Below are positions 35,978 through 46,112 of a stretch of DNA of 64,000 bases, piece by piece (the first letter of the stretch is position 1; every line of letters starts with the position of its first letter). The notes below the pieces were generated by a model that worked only from the letters and a program-made list of their open reading frames with translations, was not told the origin of the DNA and made no database searches. The position numbers were made by a program, and so were the translations under genes. This DNA comes from Malania oleifera (taxonomy: Eukaryota; Streptophyta; Magnoliopsida; Santalales; Ximeniaceae). The stretch covers positions 5,498,001 through 5,562,000 of the forward strand of contig NC_080422.1 of the NCBI RefSeq assembly GCF_029873635.1, given 5' to 3'.

Positions 35978-38690
35978 ACGTTAGGAAACTGCCTAGTGGA
36001 AATCCAAGGGAGACTGCTACCAGGAAACCTTGTAGTATATGACATGTATGGTTTTAACGTCATACTAGGTATGGATTGGCTATTCTCCAGTTTTGCAGTG
36101 ATTGATTGTCGTAGGAAGGTAGTGGTGTTCAGACCTTTTAAAGAGCAGGAGTACGAGTTCGTAGGATCGTGTGTGTGTTCGACGCCATAGGTTCTATCAG
36201 CATTATAGACGAGGAGGCTACTCTTGGACGAATGTCAGGGGTACCTAGATTGTGTGAAGGAACCACTGCGGGATGAGTTGAGACTCGAGGATATTCGGGT
36301 GGTCAACGAGTTTCCGAATGTGTTTCCTAATGATTTACCCGGTTTACCTACGGATCGTGAGGTGGAGTTTGCGATAAAGTTGCTACCTGGCAAGGCATCG
36401 ATCTCTAAAGCTCCATACCAGATGGCTCCAGCAGAACTTTAAGAGTTGAAGGAGCAGTTGCAGGAACTACTGGACTAGGGTTTTATTCGACCGAGTGTTT
36501 CGCCCTAGGGAGCTCTAGTATTGTTTGTGAAGAAGAAGGATGGCTCGATGCGTATATGCATTGATTACCGTGAGATTAACAAGGTGACGGAGAAGAACCG
36601 TTATCCATTCCCACGTAGATGATCTCTTTGACCAACTGCAGGGAACACAAGTCTTTTCGAAGATTGACCTATGGTCAGGGTATCATCAAGTGAGGGCTAG
36701 ATCTGAGGATGTAGTGAAGACTGCTTTCCGAACCAGATACGGTCACTATGAGTTTCTAGTTATGCCCTTTGGTTTAACCAATGCGCTGGCGGTATTCATG
36801 GATCTGATGAACAGGGTTTTCCATGAGTACCTGGATCAGTTCGTAGTGGTGTTCATCAATGATATTCTAGTATACTCAAGGAGTTTGGAAGAGCATGAAA
36901 ACCATTTGAGGTTGGTGCTACAGATTCTGTGAGAGAGGAAGTTGTATGCTAAGCTGAAGAAGTGTGAGTTCAGGTTGAATCAGGTCGCTTTCTTAAGCCA
37001 TGTGGTGTCTAAGGGAAGTATCTCCATTGATCCTAGCAAGATTGAAGTTGTGGTCGACTGGACGAGACCAAAGAGTATTCAGGAGGTTCAGAGTTTTCTG
37101 GGACTGGTGGGTTATTATCTTAGGTTTGTAAAGGGTTTCTCTAAATTGTTTAGACTTCTAACACGATTGACCAGGAAGAAGGTGAAGTTTGACTGGACAA
37201 GTGATTACGAGTAGTGTTTTCTTGAGTTGAAGCACCAGTTGGTTACCGCTCCAGTATTGACCATTCCTTCGGGGGATAGTGGTTTTGTGATTTATAACGA
37301 CGCATCCCTGAAGGGTTTGGGATGTGTGCTTATGTAACAGTGTAAGGTGGTAGCTTATGCTTCTCAGCAACTTAAGGAGTATGAGAACAATTTCCCTACG
37401 CATGATCTAGAATGGCCGCTTTAGTTTATGCATTGAAGATCTGGTGACACTACCTGTATGGTGTTCAGTGTGATATTTTCACTGACCACAAAAGCCTTAG
37501 GTACTTTTTCACGCAGAAGGAGCTGAATATAAGGTAAAGGTTGTGGCTAGAGTTAATTAAGAACTACGATTGCACAATCAGTTATCACCCAGGAAAGGCT
37601 AATGTGGTAGCTGACGCACTGAGTCGGAAGTCAAAGCATGCGATAGTATTTGCGGTTGTAGCTCAGCATCATATCTAGCGGGATCTGAAAAGCCTTGGCA
37701 TGGAGTTGGTGTCTGGTGATCATTAGACTTTCATTGCTAGCTTAGTGATCCAGCCGACCTTATTTGAGCGTATTAAAGCCACACAGGCTAATGATGCGGA
37801 GTTAGCGAAGATTATGGAGAAAGTGCAGCAGGGATTAGCTGCGGATTTTAACATCTCTGACAGAGGTGTTGAGGTTTGGGACTAGGCTGTGTGTTCCAAA
37901 TAATGATGAGATCAGAAGGACGATTCTGGAGGAAACGCATCGTTCTTTGTATACGATACATCCGGGTAGTACAAAGATGTGTCAGGATTTGCGCGAGTCC
38001 TTTTGGTGAAGCGGCATGAAGAGAGATATTGGTCGGTTCGTGGAGTAGTGTCTGACATGTCAGCAGGTGAAAGCTGAACATCAGAGTTCGGTAGGGCCCT
38101 TGCAGCCTTTGCCTATTTCGGTGTGGAAATGGGAGCACATTTTCATGGACTTTGTTACCGAATTGCTGCCATCGCTTCACGGGCAGAATGTTATTTGGGT
38201 AATTATGGACAAGTTGACGAAATCTGCTCACTTTGTACCAACGAAGGTTAGCTACCCTTTGAGTAGGCTAGTGGACCTGTATGTGCATTAGATAGTTAGA
38301 ATGCATGGAGTACTGGTGTCCATTGTTTCAGATCAAGATCCGAGGTTTATTTCTCGATTCTAGAAGAGCTTGCAAGAAGTACTGGGGACAAAGCTTACTT
38401 TCAGTATAGCGTTCCACCCCCAAACTGATGGACAGTCAGAGAGGATGATACAGACCTTGGAGGATATGCTACGGGCTTGTGTGCTAGACTTCGGTGGTAG
38501 TTGGATTCAGTTTCTGCCACTAGTGGAGTTTGCCTATAACAACAGCTTTCAGGCTAGTATCGAGATGGCACCGTTTGAGGCTTTGTATGGTCGAAGTGTC
38601 GATCTCCTTTGTATTGGGATGAGGTTGGTGAACGTCAGATTTAGTGAAGGTATTGTGGCGAAACCACGAGGTTGAGGAAGCTTTTTGGGA
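35978..38690 (+). pseudogene. gypsy element 1 pol: RT, RNase H, integrase, decayed
   Basis: Recognisable pieces in order: the protease end (VILGMDWL, about 36060), RT N-terminal LPGLPTDREVEFAI (about 36337), KKDGSMR (36535), and the [11 protein letters not shown] block (about 36750). The catalytic loop [12 protein letters not shown] (about 36846-36881) has Asn where the first Asp of FIDD is expected. Then come the RT thumb, RNase H (about 37260-37620), the integrase zinc region near 38030-38065, and the integrase core FMDFVTELLPSLHG...SDQDPRF...HPQTDGQSE (about 38140-38450). At least ten in-frame stops interrupt it. After about 38640 the integrase C-terminal region is missing: a GERQ-like end jumps to a KVLWRNHEVEE-like tail. 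Confidence 0.9.
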
Positions 38691-38917
38691 ACTGGAAACG
38701 AAAATACGCTGAAAGTATCCGCAGTTGTTCTGAGTAGTAGTTGGATAGCAGGGTTGGTATGAGTATGTATGTATGTATGTAATACTTTGTTATCGTATTA
38801 GTATTGGGTGGTTAGTCTCTGGGAGGGTCCTGTTGTATTGTAAGCTCCCAAGACCGTGTATGTATGTAACCACAGTATTCCTCTGCCATAAGCGAGGGAA
38901 TGTATGTATGTATGTAT

Positions 38918-39135
38918 ATATGTATCATGACGGGGCTGCATATAAATGGCCACCGTTTTCTCTAGAGTATGTATGTATCTTAACAGGGCTGTGTATAAAT
39001 GGCCGCCGTTTTCTCTAGAGTATGTATGTATCGTAATGGGGTTGCGTATAAATGGCCGCCGTTTTCTCTAGAGTATGTATGTATCGTAACAGGGCTGTGT
39101 ATAAATGGCCGCCGGTTCCTCTTAGAGTGTGTATG
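38918..39135 (+). repeat. 53-bp tandem repeat, four copies, upstream of gypsy 1 PPT
   Basis: Units containing TATAAATGGCCGCCGTTTTC start at 38941, 38994, 39047 and 39100 (exactly 53 bases apart). GTATGTATGTAT-rich spacers separate them. They lie in the non-coding stretch between integrase and the polypurine tract. Simple (TATG)n runs precede them at about 38764-38781 and 38899-38918. Confidence 0.9.
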
Positions 39136-39198
39136 TATTTGGTAGTATGAATGTGTTCGTAATGAGAGATTTCAAATTTTGAGGACGAAATTTTTCCA

Positions 39199-39210
39199 AG
39201 GAGGGGAGGT
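39199..39210 (+). other. gypsy element 1 polypurine tract
   Basis: AGGAGGGGAGGT immediately before the 3' LTR start TGTAAGAACC, preceded by the conserved GAGGACGAAATTTTT found ahead of the PPT in this group. Confidence 0.9.
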
Positions 39211-41237
39211 TGTAAGAACCCGAACCAGGATATATGAATTTAATATTCGAAAAGGGGTAAAGTGGTAATTTGGGCAAGCTTCGTCGATGAAGCCAGAGTT
39301 CGTCGACGAAGTCCCTTTTGTTCTCGGCGACGAAATTCAGTGTCTCATCGACGAGGAGATCCCGAGAGATTTTGGGAAAAATCTGGAACCTTAGCTCGTC
39401 AATGAGGCCACCGTCTCGTCGACGAAGGTAATGGCGGACTCATCGACGAGGACGCCAATTCGTCGACGAATTCACCCGAGTCAAAGGGTTATAAATATCC
39501 AAAAGGGTTGCTTCCAAACTAAGTTAGCTTAATATATTCACTCTCTCTCTCTAGAACTCGAAGCTCTCTCTCTCTCTTGATTTCTTTGCCGTTCGTCGTC
39601 TGATTCATGAATCAGACGTTACTACGAGGATCAGGGAATAATTCTTTACGTTTCTAGCAGATCAGAAACTCGTTTGAGCAGTTTTGGGTTTCGGGCCAAA
39701 ATTGAGGTAAGACTCGGTTTTCGTTTCTATTTCGGAATATGTATAGTAGTACGGATTGTAAGCATGTATTGTACTGTGGTTTGTAGGTTTTGGAGTCTCA
39801 ATTCGTAGTTTTGGGGACCGTAGAGTTTGTAGTTGGAATTCGAGTTAAGGTAAGGGGATTCAGTTTATATCAGTCTATTTTCAAAATCAGGATCACTAAG
39901 CTTGTAGGTTACAATTGTATGTATGTTTTGGTAACTTATTTGGAAAAATTTATAGGATAAATACGGTATTTTCGAGTTACAATTTTCAGGAAAATTTTGG
40001 GATTTCGGTTATCATCTCAGCTTTGTTTGGAAAACCATTTGTTTGTTTAAACTGTATTATTGAGATGATTGTTATCCATATTTGTATAAACTGTATACTT
40101 GAATTGGAAAACCATATGATTTGTCGTAAACCAAATAAGTGTGGTATGTATGGTTGTATGTAATTGTTCCACGTATTTTGTAAAACTGTTATGTGGCGGC
40201 TAATTACCGTACGCTGATGAGTATAGGAATATGAGTTCCAAAATGATTCCAGGTTTTGTGAAATCGGCTAGTGGCGGCTAATTTTCGTACGCCGAAACAG
40301 CTATGTGGCGGCTAATTACCATACGCTACACCAGGTACCGGTGTGAAAATCGTGGGCGAGAGTGTCCGACTCTATATTTGAGGGTGTGAAATATCACTAC
40401 ATATCCCAGCTAGTCACTGAGGGGTGTGAGCTACACTGTATTGGCAATGTAATCACTGTGTAGTTTTGGATTTCATGGAGTAGTTGCGTATTGGCAATGT
40501 AATCGCTGTGAAGCTTCGGGTTCATGGAGTAGTTGTGTACTAATGTGAGCTACATCGTATTGGCAATGTAATCACTGTGAAGCTTCGGGTTTCATAGCGT
40601 AGTTGCGTATTAGTATGACGACACTAACAGTATGTTTTGGGTATCGTATGTACTAGAATGAATTTGTGAAAATACTGGAACTGTATGGAAATGTTTTCGA
40701 ACTGTATCATGTTGTATAGTGTTATGTTTTACGTAAAATAACGCTGGTATGCCACACACTGATATAACCTGTTTTCTTCCTTACTGAGAGGTGTCTCACC
40801 CCAAATGTACATACAATGTTTTTAGGTCCATCAGGTAGCCGTAATTAGCATCCTAGCAATCGGAAGCAGGGGTTTCGTTAGTTGCTGTTAGTGCCTAATT
40901 AGGTACGAGTTTTTGTAACCTGGTTGTCGTGATGGTTTTTGTAGACACCCGGAGTATGTACGGTATTTATGGGATTGTATACCTTAGTATTGTATGGGTT
41001 CATGTATCCTAGTTTTGTACAAACTTTGGTATGGTATGTTATATAGATAGATGAAACATTTTCCGCTGCGTAACTGATGAGTATGGATGTATATGTGTAT
41101 GTGTATAGGGGCATCCGTGTACCCCACGGGGTTGGACCCTCTTATCGTATTATATCATGTGTGTTTGAATTGATACAAAGACATGTTAGATTACTATATT
41201 CACACCCGGGACCCATCTACAAGTTTGGGGCGTGACA
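39211..41237 (+). repeat. gypsy element 1, 3' LTR
   Basis: 2027 bp, starting TGTAAGAACCCG and ending GCGTGACA. By eye the first 250 bases differ from the 5' LTR at about 24 sites, mostly transitions, so the insertion is not recent. It is 54 bp shorter than the 5' LTR, mainly through a shorter (TC)n tract. Confidence 0.92.
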
Positions 41238-41242
41238 AATGT

Positions 41243-42479
41243 GTTCGAGGAAGACAACTTGACGAGAGACATATAATATCTAAGTAACAGGATCAAAACA
41301 CCTATAACCCTTATGTCCCTCTCCATAACCAAGGAAGACACATGGTAAAACGTGGCGATGATTTAGTACAATCAACAGTGGGACAAAGGACAAAACATAG
41401 TTAACCAAAGAATTTTAGAGAGGAGTAATCGGAGGGGACCCATATAATTTTTCCTAAGGGGAGAGACCAGAGTTGTGGGATGTGGAGATTCTATTAATCA
41501 AATATATCACAGTAAGAACTGCTTCCCCCCAGAATTCACTAGGAACCTTAGTAAATAAGAAAAGAGAGCGAGTTATTTCAACAATATGACGATGTTTTCT
41601 TTCAGCAACACTATTTTGTTGAGGAGTATCAGTACAAGAAGATTGATGAACAGTACCATTAGAGATGAGCAACTTAGAAAGCGCCTTAGAAGTGTACTCC
41701 TCACCTAAATCGGAACGAAAACACTTAACTACAGCAGAGTGTTGAGTACAGACAAATGATCGGAAGGTAGTATAGATATGAATGAAATCAGATCGACACT
41801 TCATTAAATAAACCCAACAATACCGAGTATAATCATCAATAAAAGAAACATAGTATCTAGACCCCCTTTTGTGTCAACAGGGGTAGGACCCAATACATTA
41901 GAGTGAATTAAATCAAACGGTGCAACAGATTTAGACATGTTGTGATTAAAAGGTAATGTAGAAAACTTTGCCAATTTGCAACCGTTACAATCAGAAATAT
42001 CATATATCTGTAAGTCACCAACAACACCACTAGATACCAAAAATTTTAAACGAGAAGCTGACACATGACCAAGTTTAGATTGCCACAAATAAAAAGTAGA
42101 AGATGAGGAATCCAAGCAAAAGGAGGAGAGATCTACTCCTAATGTTGCCTCGTGATCAAGAACACGCAGCTCATCCAAAACATTTGTGCCACCCTCTCTA
42201 CAGCCTATCCCAATCAGCTTCTTGGATTGAAAATCTAGCACATGACAAGAAGTAGAGAAAAAATTAGAAGAATAACCAGCATCACACAATTGACCAACAA
42301 ATACAAGACTCATGGTTAGGTTAGGAATGCAATAAACATCTAAAAGTGAAAAATTAGGAGTACAAATGGAACCAACACCATTTAAAGCCATAAGAGTGTC
42401 ATTAGTAGTTAGCACAAAATTTGAAGAACATGATGGATGTATAGATGCAAATGAAGAGAAGTTAGGGAACATATGATGA
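41243..42479 (-). pseudogene. copia element 1 protease, GAG-pre-integrase and integrase core
   Basis: The minus strand begins with DSGASHHMF at about 42496-42470 (protease active site DSG intact). It continues through VYCIPNLTMSLVFVGQLC, the integrase zinc region WQSKLGHVS...CNGCKLAKF (about 42090-41955), and the core. DLIHSNVLGP lies near 41910. FRSDLGEEYTS and TPQQNSVAERKHR, with catalytic D and E, are near 41720-41580. It has at least two frame breaks. It ends at the gypsy 1 insertion. Confidence 0.9.
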
Positions 42480-42779
42480 GATGCACCAGAATCTAAAACC
42501 TACAAAGAAGAGGATATACCTGAAGGAGTAGACGATGACAAACTTACTGCAAATGGAGTAGACATAGCATATGGTTGAGAAGCAAAAAACTGTTGGAACT
42601 GTTCTACAAGGGCACTCATGCGAGGATCAAATAAGGAATCATTCCCTGAGTTATCCGATGAAGGGGCAACAACTACTGTATTAGACCGGTGCCCTCCTGG
42701 TCACCACTGCTGGGGCATTGAGCCCCTAGATCACTAAGATGGCTTTCCTCCATTTCGCCACGGCTGTGAAGTTTGAGTC

Positions 42780-43644
42780 TTATTCAACAATTTTGGACAC
42801 TAAGTCTTCCAATGCCCCTTCTCCTTACAAAAGTTAGACTCATTGTTTGAGCGAAGTGAAGATCGATTTTGGCTAAAGGTAGGTGGTGTGGGAGAAACAA
42901 CCAAAACAGATGCAGATGGGGGATATGTTTTTTTTCGATTTTGAAATTTGAGACGAGTATCCTCTGCCAACAACTCACTAACCATCGAATCAAGAGAAGG
43001 CAGTGGAACACAGTGTAAAATCGATCCACGAATGCCCTCAAAATCATCATAGATAGCCATCAGGAATTGGACCAATCGTTGCTCTTCCCTACGAACAATA
43101 TATGGAGCAAACTTCTGTAATTCCACAAATTCTGTGAGTGTCAATTGATCTCAAAGATCAGTCATAGCCAAATAAAAATCCTGAACACTCTTATCATTTT
43201 GTTCAAGTGCTCGAAATATCCATTTCCAATTGATACTAAACAACAAAGTTAGACCGAACATATAATCTTGACAAATGGTCCCCAATCTCCTTAGCAGTTT
43301 CATATTTCGCCAATTGAGTCCCAATGCGACTATCAACAGAATTGTTGATCCAAGTAATAACTTTAGAGTTACGAGTATCTCACGCATCCAATAAGTCCTC
43401 ATATTTATCAACCCCGTCCACAGGTTCAACAGAATTGTTGATCCAAGTAATAATTTTAGAGTTACGAGTATCTCATGCATCCAATAAGTCCTCATATTTA
43501 TCAACCCCGTTCACAGGTTTATGAGTCAAACCCAAGACATAACTCCACATCTTCTTACCCTTTAAGAAATTTCTCATCACATAACTCCAATAAAAATAAT
43601 TTCACACTAATAGACAGTAAAGAATTATCTCGTTCACTAGTCAT
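42780..43644 (-). pseudogene. copia element 1 gag with in-frame 93-bp duplication
   Basis: The minus-strand ATG at 43644 starts MTSERDNSLLSISV; the frame then shifts. A UBN2-type gag region follows (KYEDLLDA...NSKVITWINNSV, LTEFVELQKFAPYIVRREEQ) and ends in a zinc-knuckle remnant FCKEKGHWK near 42835-42800. The first knuckle cysteine is absent and a stop follows. A 93-bp segment is repeated in tandem at about 43332-43424 and 43425-43517. Confidence 0.85.
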
Positions 43645-44120
43645 GACGAACAACAACAAATATATCTAAAATATAAGAAACACAGTAATCTTGAGAATGG
43701 AAAAAGTGAAACTAAACCTATCAATACCTAGTCAAGTGAAAATCCAACCAATTATGAATCAAACTTAAACCAAAAGCATATTATGTCCAGATTCGCCAAT
43801 AATCAAAATTCGCTAGAGAATCAAAATCGACCCGTATGGACAAAGCATAACCAGTAGAGGAACAGATTCAAATAGTATGTTTGAAGGAGCAGTCAGATTA
43901 TAATAACAACAATAAAGGAAGACCAGAAGGCGCTATACCCCCAACACAATGCCAATAATCCAACGCAAATAGCTTTGGTGCAAAAAGCACGGGAACAGCG
44001 CGACGAGAATGCACAACGGCGACGGGAACAAGGGCGCGACGGGCAACAGAAACGATGGCACGACGGCGACGGGAATGACGGGAGAAATACAAAGTAAAGT
44101 AATCACACTGCCCCGATACA

Positions 44121-44263
44121 TGTTAGAATCACAGAGGAGCCAAACAATTTAGGAAAAGAAAAGGGTTACATTGAAAATTATTGGTACAAGAGAAAAATAC
44201 AAGAATAATAAGGAAAATAATTATTCCACTCTAATATAATACAAATAATTATTATTACTAACA
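44121..44263 (-). repeat. copia element 1, 5' LTR
   Basis: 143 bp, TGTTAGAATCACAG to ATTACTAACA on plus. On the minus strand it is followed at 44120 by TGTATCGGGGCAGTG, a decayed match to a tRNA-Met-type primer-binding site. It is about 20 bp shorter than its partner LTR through internal deletions. Confidence 0.88.
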
Positions 44264-44400
44264 TCTACAATACTATCTTTTATGTTTCCATCTACAACAT
44301 TCTTATGTTTTTCTTTTTTAGCTTACTAAAGTTTAAATTTTGATTTTTTTTAAAAAAAATTTCTTGCTATCTGCTCCATCCACTTACGATTCTTGGTTCG
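44264..44400 (-). pseudogene. continuation of RTE LINE copy B
   Basis: When copia element 1 is removed, the minus-strand codons run on across the junction (VDGNIKDSIVDTKRVG-like, an RTE endonuclease/RT linker). This shows that 44264-44400 belongs to the LINE copy B at 20520-22766. The left end fades into AT-rich sequence. Confidence 0.65.
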
Positions 44401-46112
44401 GCAAAATAGTTATTTCTTAGAATAATATAAAATATAATTTAAATTATGGGACTCAAGAGAATAATTATTTCTTATATATTCCTAATTATTTTATTCCACA
44501 TATAATAAGAAATGAATAAACATTTCTATAATGAAATTTGAAAAGAGTTATTCCTTGTCTATTCCTTATTATGGATTCTTAAAATTGTTCCACATTGTTA
44601 TTTGTTTATAATAAAAACATAATTTCGTTTATAACTAATTGTAACTAACCTATCAAAACTACATTGTTTGTGACAAGACATTGCGCAAACCAAATGTAAT
44701 CTCAATTTTTTGAAAGTTCTTTTAATATCTACAATTTCCATACTATATCCTGTAAATGTCCTTTATTCTAAGTTATTAATCTAATCCTAATCTCCTAAAC
44801 TAACTTCTCCGTCCACATTTAGAATAATGAGAGAACCCTCACATATTTGACACCGTACTTAGACACCAATAAGCGTGTTGCTTCGAGCCGACGATCTAGC
44901 GTACTCTCGCTCACTTTTCACCACATCCGGGTGGTATAAATGCAATGCATCACTCATAGGAAACGCCCTCACAAAATAAATGGAAAGGATGCATATCATA
45001 ATTATCTGACAAGTTTTATGTTGACTATCAACTACCTAGTGCCACCCTCCTCCTTTAGCCGAGCTTGGGATTGATTGCATGTGAAAATATTAGGACATTA
45101 ATGGTAACTAAAAAACTTTAATATTAAAGGAAAATAATGAGAATTGAAGCAGGGAAAAATATCAATTTCTGTTACGTCCGTCCATCAGTCAGCTTACGGT
45201 ATAGTCCTGCACAGATATTGATCTCATGACCTGTTGTGTACCGTACCTGTAACAACCTGTTTTAAAAATATTTAACTTTCAACATACTAAAAATCATTAG
45301 ATAAAAGTTTTTGAAATCAAAATAACATAAAATATGTGAATAAAAGGTAAGCTACTTAATATGAGAACATCTCAACATACTCACCATACAAGCACGACAT
45401 TCACAATATTTGCATGTATTTGAATAATAATTTTCCTTTTCCTGAATAGAAGTTTTGATGGGAAAACCAAAAAAAAACAGCTATAATTTTTCTTAACTAT
45501 AAATTGTACACAACAAAAAACGAGCAAAATGTAATGTTTCTCAACTGTAGTTGCAACATCATTGCCATCAAATAAGGCCAGTCAAGAGATAGCTTCATCT
45601 GCTCTGGCTCACAGGGAACCTCACCAAGACAACAGCTTCTTCAGCAAGCCCGTGCTCAACGTAATTATCCTCCTTCAAATTAAACGAGAAGGCATAGAAT
45701 TGAAAGAGGGGACAAAAGCCAAGAAGTCATCTATGAACAGACTCGAAGCTCCTCTTGAAGTCGACCCTCCCTTCAAACTCAACAAACTCCCTCAGACGTT
45801 GAGCACTGTTTCATCAGCACCATTCCACTAAAACAATTTCCCCTTGAAATTACAAATGTGTGATGGGAGTAAAAAGTGGAAATACAAAAAGGCCAAAACC
45901 AAGCTCCAGGTCCACAGGTTCTGGTCAACTCCACTGGTACCCTCGTGCCTCAATTTCCTTGAACTGGAAGAATTGTCAAAACAAAAGAGAGGGGGGGGGG
46001 GGGGGGGGGGGAGAGAGAGAGAGAGAGAAGAAATAAGCATAGCCATATTTACAGAGATCATTGGAACAAAGGCAGTTGTAGGGGTTATTGGAACACTGGG
46101 ACTCACATTACC
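44400..46112. other. intergenic region and LRR gene 3' flank
   Basis: AT-rich to about 45540 with no supported gene. 45170-45260 carries a TGTAACAACCTG string like a gypsy LTR end but nothing else supports an element. From about 46112 down to 45550 is probably the 3' UTR and flank of the LRR gene. It includes a 21-base G run followed by (GA)n at 45991-46028. Confidence 0.5.
45991..46028. repeat. poly-G tract joined to (GA)n microsatellite
   Basis: 21 consecutive G followed by about nine GA units, 85 bases past the LRR gene stop codon on its downstream side. Such a tract can form a G-quadruplex and is also prone to assembly error. Confidence 0.85.

Larger units (their letters stand above)
32327..41237 (+). 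mobile_element. Ty3/gypsy retrotransposon 1 (Tekay-like), near full length, inactive
   Basis: 8911 bp with LTRs 32327-34407 and 39211-41237, a perfect target duplication AATGT (32322-32326 and 41238-41242), a tRNA-Met-type PBS and a polypurine tract. Order is gag, protease, reverse transcriptase, RNase H, integrase, the gypsy order. Integrase-region residues match the Tekay/Del chromovirus group as recalled. It is dead: premature stops, several at CGA/TGG codons; the RT catalytic FIDD reads FIND; and the integrase C-terminal region is deleted. It inserted in copia element 1. Confidence 0.95.
22767..44263 (-). mobile_element. Ty1/copia retrotransposon 1 with nested insertions
   Basis: The element is bounded by short LTRs (22767-22929 and 44121-44263, TG...CA ends) and by a perfect 5-bp target duplication TCTAC (22762-22766 and 44264-44268). 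Minus-strand order is gag, protease, integrase, reverse transcriptase, RNase H, which is the copia order. Four later insertions interrupt it: 24191-25935, 26075-29822, 30036-32237 and 32327-41237. Each lies between recognisable pieces of one reading order. Subtracting them with one target duplication each leaves 4871 bp. Many stops and frameshifts make it dead. It inserted into RTE LINE copy B. Confidence 0.93.

Noticed and set aside
38918-39135. 53-bp array as a CRISPR-like repeat
   Set aside because: The units are adjacent without unique spacers and lie in a plant retrotransposon.
45249-45420. TGTAACAACCTG as the end of another gypsy LTR
   Set aside because: Only the first 12 bases look right; no second end or target duplication was found.
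45562-45831. 89-codon plus-strand frame antisense to the LRR gene's 3' flank
   Set aside because: No domain, no promoter, and atypical composition. Probably chance in the UTR.
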